From: Chloroflexota bacterium
GTDB taxonomy: Bacteria > Chloroflexota > Dehalococcoidia > SZUA-161
Direction of reading: 5' to 3'
Length of the DNA stretch: 12,145 bases
Assembly: GCA_016865955.1 (NCBI GenBank)
Contig: VGNW01000055.1
Location: 1 to 12,145 of the forward strand
The position numbers and the translations under genes were made by a program. The notes beneath the pieces were generated by a model that worked only from the letters and a program-made list of their open reading frames with translations, was not told the origin of the DNA and searched no databases. Shown in pieces: positions 1 to 6,700 of this stretch (the first letter of the stretch is position 1; each line of letters opens with the position of its first letter).

Positions 1-46
1 TTGCGGCGATAAATGTCTCTGCATCCGGAATGCTTATCCTTTTCAT
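1..46 (-). CDS. Partial reading frame leaving the left edge
   Basis: Only the first 15 codons are inside the window, reading MKRISIPDAETFIAA from an ATG at 44-46. A clear Shine-Dalgarno sequence, GGAGG, lies at 56-60 on the minus strand, nine bases before the ATG, which is the main reason to believe the start. It lies just downstream of the small reading frame at 96-320 and would share the promoter at 449-477. The visible peptide is too short to assign to a family. The alternative is chance coding after a decayed gene, so confidence is modest. Confidence 0.35.
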   Translation of the reverse strand, partial: MKRISIPDAETFIAA

Positions 47-95
47 CGGGAGCAACCTCCAATAATCTTTGCTCCCAGTATAACTTAAATTATCG

Positions 96-320
96 CTATG
101 CGCAACTACTTATGTCGCTTGATATAGCATCCTCTAACAATCCGTAATATATTTCATAGGGATTTGAACTTGGCGGAATGTAAATGTGAGTGCTTAGGCT
201 ATGTGGTTTACGGGAGTCCCATATTTCTGTACACCAAACGTAATGCACACCGCCGTAGTAGTCCTCATTTATAGCCCATGCTAGTTGTGAGTTGACCGAA
301 TACAATAGATTAGAATGCAT
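96..320 (-). CDS. Small hypothetical protein, possibly a truncated gene
   Basis: This 74-residue frame starts at ATG 318-320; an in-frame TTG at 336-338 is an alternative. Neither has a good Shine-Dalgarno sequence. The composition looks like real protein rather than chance: residues 11-34 are rich in Trp, Tyr and His, and IPPSSNPYEIYYGLLED (48-64) looks like a conserved turn-helix segment. From memory it resembles the N-terminal half of a family of longer hypothetical proteins of unknown role, but I cannot verify this. The frame ends at a TAG at 96-98. The next frame then reads a similar-looking LRIAII, a stop, and VILGAKIIGG, which suggests a frameshifted or decayed 3' half. It is transcribed from the promoter at 449-477. 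No function is proposed. Confidence 0.4.
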   Translation of the reverse strand: MHSNLLYSVNSQLAWAINEDYYGGVHYVWCTEIWDSRKPHSLSTHIYIPPSSNPYEIYYGLLEDAISSDISSCA

Positions 321-448
321 ATAAATATACCGGTTCAATACTAGGTGTTAAAGTATAGTCTCATGGTGAAGATGAGATGCTTATAAGCTCACACTCCGTT
401 ATTTTCGATCCAATAATCTAGAGGGATTATCCTGCCAGCTGTGCATTT

Positions 449-477
449 ATTATGTATTTTTACCTTAAGTTTGTCAA
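449..477 (-). promoter_or_regulatory. Sigma70-type promoter for the left-edge genes
   Basis: On the minus strand the -35 box is a perfect TTGACA (472-477). It is followed by exactly 17 bases and a -10 box CATAAT (449-454, five of six matches). The predicted start is near 442, giving a leader of about 120 bases before the small gene at 96-320. The leader contains a short inverted repeat, ATAATC/GATTAT (413-418 and 425-430), and a seven-codon ATG frame. Position and direction fit transcription toward the left edge. Confidence 0.6.
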
Positions 478-786
478 TATAACAGCACTCCATGCACATT
501 ATAGACTGTCAGGGATGCTTAAGTAACATTGATTCAACATAAGCTTGTAGTGCTAAGGGCTAACTGGCACTAGGTCGCTTGAGCATCCTCGGATGAACAA
601 ACTGATTGTTCGTTCAGTTTTCGATGTTCGGCAACAAGCCCTTTTCGAGTGCCCCCATACCTGGGTAATTGTGGTTTATGGATTGGTACTCTCATTTTAG
701 AATGGCTCTTTGTCAGGTGATTTGGAAAGATTGAAAGCCATCGTCCTACATTTGCCACCATTACCGGGGGCTAAGGGGATAAAGAA
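478..786. other. Gene-free stretch with overlapping hairpins and a dispersed repeat
   Basis: No convincing coding region is seen on either strand. A 63-codon minus-strand frame here has no ribosome site and no recognisable content. Two mutually exclusive short hairpins overlap at 595-611 and 599-620. A 30-base sequence beginning CTTTGTCAGG at 708 and ending ATTGAAAG near 737 recurs twice at 3347-3426. Confidence 0.5.
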
Positions 787-996
787 GGCTGGAGCGGATG
801 CTCCAGCCTATCCATAAACATGTGACGCTTCAATATGTCTTTCCCGCGAAAGCGGGAATCCAGGCAACCCCTTACTCAAGCACCAAGGGTACTAATCCCC
901 CTGTATCCCCCTTTAGGAAAGTGGGAATTGGGCGAGGGCACCTGGGCTCCTGCTCCCTGGTCAGCGCCAGGGACAAGTTCCGCAGGAGTGACATGA
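787..996 (+). repeat. Composite intergenic repeat, copy A
   Basis: It begins with a perfect 9-base-pair hairpin, GGCTGGAGC/GCTCCAGCC (787-795, 800-808). Then come a conserved CATAAACAT...CTTCAATATGTC stretch and a second small hairpin, TTCCCGC/GCGGGAA (841-857). The last part is an inverted repeat CTCCTGC/GCAGGAG enclosing CCCTGG/CCAGGG (near 947-987). The same blocks, in the same order and orientation, form copy B at 3504-3638. Copy A carries about 70 extra bases (near 867-938) that B lacks. No transposase is encoded, so this is a non-autonomous repeat or a relic. Its function is unknown. Confidence 0.75.
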
Positions 997-1071
997 CGGC
1001 GCTAATCCCCCTTCGTCCCCTCTCCGCTCAAGGCAAAGACAAGTTTGAAAAGGGAGAACTTCCCCCTCATC

Positions 1072-1109
1072 CTTCGGCTTCGCTCAGGACAGGCCTGTCG
1101 AAGAGCGAA
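1072..1109. repeat. Palindromic intergenic repeat
   Basis: An inverted repeat TTCGCTC/GAGCGAA (1079-1085 and 1103-1109) encloses a perfect 12-base palindrome GACAGGCCTGTC (1088-1099). CTTCG (1072-1076) and CGAAG (1099-1103) form another short pair. Motifs of this kind, containing GCTCAGGACAGG, are common between genes in Chloroflexota and some other environmental genomes; that statement is from general knowledge. No other copy is present in this window. Confidence 0.55.
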
Positions 1110-1207
1110 TGGCGGATAGCATCTATTTTGGATTGTTCCACTGAGTTTCGGCTCAGCTCTGTCGTTGGCATCAGAAGCAAATCCCAGTCTGTTTGCTGCT
1201 CTTATTG

Positions 1208-1236
1208 TTGACATATCGGGAGGTTACACGTATAAT
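1208..1236 (+). promoter_or_regulatory. Consensus promoter of the toxin-antitoxin operon
   Basis: TTGACA (1208-1213), a 17-base spacer and TATAAT (1231-1236) match the sigma70 consensus at all twelve positions. The predicted start is near 1243, less than 20 bases before the antitoxin ATG, so the leader is very short. Such a strong promoter normally needs repression, which fits the operator-like repeat overlapping it. Confidence 0.85.
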
Positions 1237-1246
1237 ACACGTATAA
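1226..1246 (+). promoter_or_regulatory. Candidate operator: tandem ACACGTATAA repeat
   Basis: ACACGTATAA occurs twice, at 1226-1235 and 1237-1246. The two copies are 11 bases apart, about one helical turn, so both present the same DNA face. The first copy spans most of the -10 box and the second covers the likely transcription start. Ribbon-helix-helix antitoxins commonly bind tandem sites cooperatively to repress their own operon. Binding here is inferred from position and repeat structure only. Confidence 0.55.
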
Positions 1247-1260
1247 AGAAGGAGTGGATT

Positions 1261-1491
1261 ATGCGGAAAAAACTGACTTTAACAGTTGACGAGGAGGTCT
1301 ATGAGGGTCTCCGCAATACAATAGGGCCACGAAAAATAAGCAAGTTCATCGAGGAATTGGTCAGGCCGCACGTTGTTCGCCCCAATCTGGAATCAGCCTA
1401 CGCGGAAATGGCTAAAGACCGGAAGAGAGAGAAGGAAGCTTTAGAGTGGGCCGAGATTGCTTTCAAGGACGCAGACCATGAAACGTTGTGA
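1261..1491 (+). CDS. Ribbon-helix-helix antitoxin of a MazEF/PemIK-type pair
   Basis: This 76-residue protein is preceded by AAGGAG (1249-1254), six bases before the ATG. The open frame extends upstream past the promoter, so the longer start is rejected. Residues 1-38 fit a ribbon-helix-helix fold: a basic beta strand (RKKLTLTVD), helix EEVYEGLRNT, turn IGPRK and helix ISKFIEELVRPHV. Residues 50-62 are highly charged. The acidic, aromatic-containing tail (LEWAEIAFKDADHETL) is the likely toxin-binding segment. Its role would be to neutralise the toxin encoded next to it and repress the shared promoter, possibly through the tandem repeat at 1226-1246. The gene overlaps the toxin gene by 14 bases, which suggests translational coupling. 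Family membership rests on fold pattern and context; the exact antitoxin subfamily is not certain. Confidence 0.8.
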   Translation: MRKKLTLTVDEEVYEGLRNTIGPRKISKFIEELVRPHVVRPNLESAYAEMAKDRKREKEALEWAEIAFKDADHETL

Positions 1492-1801
1492 GGTATGGTG
1501 GGTCAACTTTGACCCCTCTATCGGTGGGGAAATTAAAAAGAAGCGACCTGCCGTGATTGTCAGTAATGATGCATCGAATAAATTCCTTAATCGTGTTCAG
1601 GTTGTTCCTCTCACCAGCAAAACGGAGCATATTTATCCCAGCGAGGCAGTAGTGGTTTTTGAAGGTAAGGAAAGTAAGGCTATGGCAGACCAACTGGCCA
1701 CCGTCAGCAAGGCGAGGCTCTTTCGCCGCGCTGACATTCTTTCTCGGGAAGATATGCGGAAGATTGAAGAAGCCATTAAAATACAACTCGATATTCACTA
1801 A
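1478..1801 (+). CDS. mazF: MazF/PemK-family mRNA interferase toxin
   Basis: This 107-residue protein has the usual length for the family. The N-terminal pattern MKRCEVWWVNFDPSIGGE matches the MazF opening, a beta strand followed by the GxE loop. KKKRPAVIVSND (20-31) carries the conserved Arg (R23), and VQVVPLTSK (40-48) carries the conserved Thr (T46). These correspond to the catalytic Arg and Thr of Bacillus EndoA. Later segments (SKAMADQLATVSKARL, and the C-terminal helix from residue 91) also fit. Such toxins cut single-stranded mRNA at short motifs and stop growth when the antitoxin is lost. The ATG at 1478 was chosen because the family starts there; an upstream in-frame ATG at 1457 adds residues unlike the family. 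Only a weak AAGGAC site precedes the start, so translation probably depends on the antitoxin frame. The target motif cannot be read from sequence. Confidence 0.9.
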   Translation: MKRCEVWWVNFDPSIGGEIKKKRPAVIVSNDASNKFLNRVQVVPLTSKTEHIYPSEAVVVFEGKESKAMADQLATVSKARLFRRADILSREDMRKIEEAIKIQLDIH

Positions 1802-1821
1802 GAGCTGTTCGACGCCAAATT

Positions 1822-3180
1822 TTACAATCCGGCCATTTGCTTCCTAAACGTCGGCTTCTTTAAGATACGCTGTCCGGGTCGGCGCGAAAGGTACGAAATG
1901 CGCCTTTCTTTGTCCGGCGCGGGCTTGTTGTAATCAAAATCCTGAAGCGTCAAACGCTCGAGCCTCGTTCCAAGAAGCCGTTCCAGAGAATATATCTTAT
2001 CTGAATCAGCGCCGGTTACGAAAGTCAATGCAGCGCCGCTTTTATTAACCCTTCCGGTGCGCCCGATTCGATGGATGTAGTCATCCGTACTTTCGGGCAT
2101 ATCGTAGTTGATGACGTGGGAAATACTCAAAACATCGATACCGCGGGCAGCAATATCGGTCGCTACCAGAACCTTGATCGAGCCGTTACGGAAGCCTGCA
2201 AGCGCAGCCTGCCTCTGGTTTTGGGATAGGTTGCCCTGTAGTGAAGTCGTTCTATAACCATATCTTGCCAGTTGCCGTGCGACACGTTCAGCACCGTACT
2301 TGGTACGCGTGAAGACAAGCACCGAATCAGTTTTAGTTGTATTTAGAATTTCCTTCAGCAAATTTATCTTGAGGTGCTGTGGTACCGGGTAGAGGACGTG
2401 TGATACTGTTTTTGCCGGAAGTTGCCGGTCGACTTGCACAGTAACCGGATCATGCATGATTTCACGCACCAGGCGTCCTATGTCAGCCGGCATGGTGGCA
2501 GAGAAAAGCAATGTCTGGTGTTTGTGCAAGATGCACCTGAGAACATTACGTATATCCGGCAGGAATCCCATATCGAACATGCGGTCAGCCTCGTCAATAA
2601 CGAGAATCTCCATTTCCGATAGGTCTATCGTGCCTTTCCAGAGGTGGTCGAGCAGACGGCCGGGGCAGGCTGCGATGATATCCGCACCGCCATGCAGGTC
2701 CTGATTTTGCTGCTCCATGCTCACGCCACCGTAGATAGCAGTACTTCGTAAACCGGTTCCACGCCCCAGGTGATTGCTAACCTCGCAAGTCTGCTCTGCC
2801 AACTCGCGGGTGGGTGAGATTACCAGAGCCCGCACATGTCCTCGCGAGCCTGATCGCAGACGCTCCAGGATAGGCAGTATGAAAGCTGCCGTCTTACCTG
2901 TTCCGGTCTGGGCCAGACCGATGATGTCCCGTCCCTGCAAAATAGGCGGGATAGCCCGTGATTGTATCGGTGTGGGTACGGTATAACCGAGCGCACGTAC
3001 ACCAGCCATGATACTCGGATGTAAATTAAAGATTTCGAAATCACTTGCCTGCCGGTACGAGGGACAGCGCTCCGGCTTGTCGGTATAGCCTCTGGACCGG
3101 GAAAACTCCCGGCCTTCAGCGTTGAAGTTGGACGTGGCAACACAATCTGAGGTCTGGATAGACTGACTCTGAAAACTCAT
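1822..3180 (-). CDS. RhlE-type DEAD-box ATP-dependent RNA helicase
   Basis: This 452-residue protein carries all core helicase motifs: Q motif (about F48 to Q73), motif I AQTGTGKT (90-97), PTRELAEQ (123-130), PGRLLD (173-178), DEAD (196-199), SAT (227-229), VLVFTRTK (287-294), ATDIAARGID (340-349) and HRIGRTGR (370-377). It therefore should unwind or remodel RNA duplexes with ATP, in ribosome assembly, mRNA decay or cold adaptation. The closest named group is RhlE/DEAD-box type. The N-terminal 47 residues are polar and probably disordered. The C-terminus (about 421-452) is basic and short, and no DbpA-type RNA-binding domain is visible. The ATG at 3178-3180 has AGAAGG seven bases upstream. 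An ATG at 3220-3222 would add 14 residues but lacks a ribosome site. The gene converges on the toxin gene with only 20 bases between, and no terminator is visible there. Confidence 0.93.
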   Translation of the reverse strand: MSFQSQSIQTSDCVATSNFNAEGREFSRSRGYTDKPERCPSYRQASDFEIFNLHPSIMAGVRALGYTVPTPIQSRAIPPILQGRDIIGLAQTGTGKTAAFILPILERLRSGSRGHVRALVISPTRELAEQTCEVSNHLGRGTGLRSTAIYGGVSMEQQNQDLHGGADIIAACPGRLLDHLWKGTIDLSEMEILVIDEADRMFDMGFLPDIRNVLRCILHKHQTLLFSATMPADIGRLVREIMHDPVTVQVDRQLPAKTVSHVLYPVPQHLKINLLKEILNTTKTDSVLVFTRTKYGAERVARQLARYGYRTTSLQGNLSQNQRQAALAGFRNGSIKVLVATDIAARGIDVLSISHVINYDMPESTDDYIHRIGRTGRVNKSGAALTFVTGADSDKIYSLERLLGTRLERLTLQDFDYNKPAPDKERRISYLSRRPGQRILKKPTFRKQMAGL

Positions 3181-3274
3181 TGGACGACCTTCTCTCTTAC
3201 ATTCAGTTGGAGTTTCGGTCATCCAATACTTGAAATAAATCCGAGGATTCTTGGAAGCTTGAAATAACCTAAAC

Positions 3275-3288
3275 TAACACTTATGTTA
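3275..3288. promoter_or_regulatory. Palindrome at the helicase transcription start
   Basis: A perfect inverted repeat, TAACA, four bases, TGTTA, directly abuts the -10 box of the candidate helicase promoter on the downstream side. This is where a repressor would block initiation. No cognate regulator is visible, so the role is speculative. Confidence 0.3.
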
Positions 3289-3317
3289 ACTATATCACAA
3301 AGTATATGCCAATGCAA
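3289..3317 (-). promoter_or_regulatory. Candidate promoter of the helicase gene
   Basis: The minus strand shows TTGCAT (3312-3317), a 17-base spacer and TATAGT (3289-3294, five of six matches). The -35 box is weak (three of six) but the spacing is ideal. The predicted start is near 3282, giving a leader of about 100 bases, long enough for the post-transcriptional control often seen in helicases of this class. No specific leader structure is claimed. Confidence 0.5.
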
Positions 3318-3346
3318 ATTGTGCACTGCACTACATAGAGCACCAT

Positions 3347-3445
3347 CTTTGTCAGGAAATGTGGAAGGATTGAAAAAGGATGATGGGGCACGGCGCTTTG
3401 TCAGGAGATAAGAAAGGATTGAAAAATAGATGATTGGGCACAGCG
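3347..3445 (+). repeat. Two tandem 49-base repeat units
   Basis: Units at 3347-3395 and 3396-3445 both begin CTTTGTCAGG, continue through GGATTGAAAAA and end GATGAT, GGGCAC and GCG, with scattered substitutions. The first 30 bases also recur at 708-737. The second unit ends inside the perfect palindrome at 3436-3455. Two units are too few and too diverged for a CRISPR array. The unit is more likely part of a degenerate dispersed element. Confidence 0.7.
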
Positions 3446-3455
3446 CGCTGTGCCC
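3436..3455. repeat. Perfect 20-base palindrome
   Basis: The sequence GGGCACAGCGCGCTGTGCCC is fully self-complementary. It lies between the tandem units and composite repeat copy B. The upstream unit carries a diverged half site (GGGGCACGGCGC at 3385-3396). It could form a cruciform or act as a repeat end. It lacks a following T run, so it is not a typical terminator. Confidence 0.65.
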
Positions 3456-3503
3456 CTACTCACGGACGTATTGATCATTTTGTAGATGCGTACTAGGTAG
3501 AAA

Positions 3504-3638
3504 GGCTGGAGCGGATGCTCCAGCCTACCCATAAACATATGTGCTTCAATATGTCTTTCCCGCTGTGGCGGGAACCCAGGCACCTGGACTCCTGCTCACT
3601 GGTCAGCGCCAGGGACAAGTTCCGCAGGAGTGACATGA
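3504..3638 (+). repeat. Composite intergenic repeat, copy B
   Basis: This is the shorter second copy of the element at 787-996, in direct orientation. It has the same GGCTGGAGC/GCTCCAGCC hairpin (3504-3525), CTTCAATATGTC block, TTCCCGC/GCGGGAA hairpin and CTCCTGC/GCAGGAG inverted repeat. It lacks the roughly 70 extra bases of copy A. Together with the CTTTGTCAGG units just upstream it repeats the order seen around copy A, so the toxin-antitoxin and helicase genes lie between two direct composite repeats. Confidence 0.75.
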
Positions 3639-3666
3639 ACGAGAGCACTAAGCCCCCTCACCTTAA

Positions 3667-3690
3667 TCCTCTCCCTCGGTGGGGAGAGGA
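3667..3690 (-). terminator. Candidate terminator hairpin after the activase gene
   Basis: TCCTCTCCC (3667-3675) pairs perfectly with GGGAGAGGA (3682-3690) across a six-base loop, about 30 bases past the stop codon of the minus-strand activase-like gene. No T run follows on the minus strand. It could therefore be a non-canonical terminator, an mRNA-stabilising hairpin or part of another dispersed repeat. Confidence 0.35.
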
Positions 3691-3722
3691 TACCATTGTC
3701 AAGGTGTTTGCGCAATTAAGCG

Positions 3723-6700
3723 CTAAGCTTTGGTTTTGCTGGTGAAGCGGAGGACTTCGGCGAAGTTGTTAATCTTCGCCTGATTATTGGTCTCGAGGAA
3801 GCCGTCATAAGTAAGGCTGATCCAGGGCTTGCCGTATCTTGCGCTGAACTTCTCCGACATGGCTGCCACAATACCGCCGGGCATGCAGCCGTGCGGCATG
3901 ACCGAGATAACGCCGGCGTACCTCGGATTTTCAATCCACTCGATTCCCGCGCCTATGCTCAGAACTGCCTCGCTGCCGCACTTAGGAGAAAGATACTGCT
4001 TCGAGTAATGGAGCAACTCCTTCGTCGTTGGTTCCTCTTCCTCCACCATCTCCGTGAAATTGCAGATTACCGAGCGCTCGTCCTTTCCCATCAGGTATTT
4101 TCTTATACTGCCGGTGATAATCCTCTTCAGGTCTCTGTCCCTGACGCCATCCTCGATATTTCGATATGTAATGTACTTGAGCCACTCACCGATGGGAGAG
4201 ACTACGACCTCAAGCCCCGCCTTCTCACATTCCTTGACCAGATTGCTGTTGCTGAACTTGTTGGAACGCAGAAATATCTCGCCGTTGATACCCACCAGCG
4301 GCCTTCGCGGCATATCCGGGTCAATCAGAGACTTGAATTTCGCGGTGGCGTCCTGCAAAACATCATTTAAAGGCTCTTTTCGGCTGACAAGGTCGGCTAT
4401 TCTGGATAAATATTCATCGAACAGGCTCTCTGCGGCACCGCTCGTTTTCTCATAGGGACGAGTGCGCCAGAGCAGCTTCTCCAGATAGTCAATAGCGACA
4501 ATGCCTCGCAGTGCCAGCCTCTCGAAACCCGAGCCCAGGTTCAAATCGTGATAGCCGTTGTTCGACACGGTGGTGCGTATGGGAAAATCAAAGCCCAGCT
4601 CGCGGAGTATCCTGACCTGCTCTATAGCGTATTTGCCGAAGCGGCACGGCCCGAACGCGCTCGCCAGAAAACCTTCCGCATCCCTGGGATTAATTTCGTA
4701 CCGTTCGTTCTCATAGAAAAACTTCATGAAGTCGCCCAGCGTCACCCGGTACGGCAGGCATTCTTTCCCGGAAGTGACTTTGTTGCTATACAGGAGATTC
4801 TTCTCATCCTGCCGCGGCATAACCACCGCGTTGACACCATAGGCCCGCATCGCCGCGCCCAGCGCCACAGCGCCCTCGCACATCCTCGGCACGAGGATAA
4901 CCCTGTTGGGATTGACTTTGGAGTAGGCGAACCTGCGTATATCTCTATCCCCCGCCAGAACCTCGGCAGCCTTTCGTGAGCTAGCAAAGCCTTTGATAGT
5001 ATCTACAAAAGCCTCCAGCCTGGTTACGATGCCTGCCTCGGCAGCGTGTTCGTCTATCTCCAACTGACCCAGCGGCTTGTTGCCCATGATGTCCTCGACG
5101 ATATTGAGGACAAACGAGTTAGGCCCGCAGCCAAAATTGGTCAGCACGAGACCGAACAGTCTGGGGTCTTTTGCCACTATGTGAGCGCCGGCTATGTGCT
5201 TGGCTTCGCTGAACCAGTAAGGTCTGTCTGTATATTCTTTGACATTCACAGAATTGAGCGGCAAGAATTCAAGGGGTATGGGCACCACACCGAGTTGAGC
5301 GAGCTTTTCTGCTATTCCCATGTTGGCACCTGAGTCCTGGGACATGTAAGAGCGAGCGAAAATCACCACACCCAACTGGCCGCTTTCCTTTAGCTTCGCC
5401 ATTATCCGCTTGCCCGGCTCAGCCTGCGCCTCCTCGAACTCCCGCTTCGCTATAAGTCCGGCTAGCGCGGCTTTTCTGCCCTGCTCTTTGCTGAACCCCA
5501 TCTTAACAGCGGTATTCGTGAGGTTCTTGATAACGTCGTCGTTGCCGCAACTAAAGTCGATTATGGGTATGAGCAGCTTCTTCCCCAAACCGAGAGCCTC
5601 GCGTATTATGAACGGCGACGCCTGCACCAGAGGACAGGAGTATTTCTGGTTCTCATCGCCTTCTTTAACGCCCATGCGAATGGCACAGGGATAGAGTATA
5701 TAATCTACATTGACCAGGCTCGCTGCGTGACCGTGCACCAGTTTGACGGGGAAGCAACTGTCGGTGTAGCTCAACTCGACAGAATGCTCCATTATTTGAT
5801 TATTGGTCTTGCTGGAGAGAACGACCTTGGCGCCAAGAGCATTGAGAAAGCCTATTAGCATCGGTGCATAGTCATACACTATGAGCGCTCGGGGAATTCC
5901 CACCGTAGGGCCTGCGGTCTCGCCTTTCCTCGATTCCTCAAGCCCTTTGAATAGCAGCTTCTCGCGCTCGTCGAAGGCGGTCTCCATCCGCTCGCGGCTG
6001 ACGGCGCTGTCGAACAGGTCGCACCTGCTGCCATAGAATGTAGGTTTCTCGCCGGGTATCTCCATACGGCTTATGGTGCAGTTGTTGTCGCATCTCTTGC
6101 AGGTGAAAGTGGAAAGGGTGTAACTGCTGTCAACGACCCTCTGGAACCCCTTAAATCTGGAGTTCCTGCCGTTCATATCTTCTTTAGCCAGAAGCGCAGC
6201 GCCGATTGCCCCGCTGACCTCCTTATGCTCGGGAACAAGCGTTGTCTTTCCTTTGAGCGCGCTCTTGAAGGCCGAGACAACGGCTTCGTTATAGAACACA
6301 GCTCCGGTAAGTATGACCTTATCGCCCAGTTTCCTGGTCCCCAGTACCTTGGACAGATAGTTTGCCGCAATCGAATTAGCCAGGCTGGCGGTGATCACCT
6401 CGATGGGCACGCCTTCCTGCTGGGCTGAAGCAACTGCCTGTCCCATGAAGGCTGCACATCTCGAACCGAGGTCGATAGTATGAGGCGCTTTAAAAGCGAG
6501 ATTGGCGAACTCGCTATTCTGCACCGAAACGCCGAGCTGCTCGGCCAGCTCATCTATGAAGCTGCCCGTGCCCGCAGCGCAGGCTTTGTTCATCTGATAG
6601 TCGACAACTACTCCATTGCGCTTGATAACCAGCTTGGAATCCTGACCGCCTATCTCGATTATATCCGCATCGGGTTCTATCTCGGCAGCAGCCCTGGTCT

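Noticed and set aside
570..761. Minus-strand open frame of 63 codons
   Set aside because: It has no ribosome site, overlaps a dispersed repeat and hairpins, and no recognisable motif is present.
798..1211. Plus-strand open frame of 137 codons
   Set aside because: It runs through the hairpins of repeat copy A and the palindromic repeat, has no ribosome site, and its peptide reflects repeat sequence.
3347..3445. Possible CRISPR array
   Set aside because: There are only two diverged units that abut directly with no spacer, and no cas genes are present.
787..3638. Classical composite transposon
   Set aside because: The flanking repeats encode no transposase and lack obvious target-site duplications, so only a repeat-bracketed block can be claimed.
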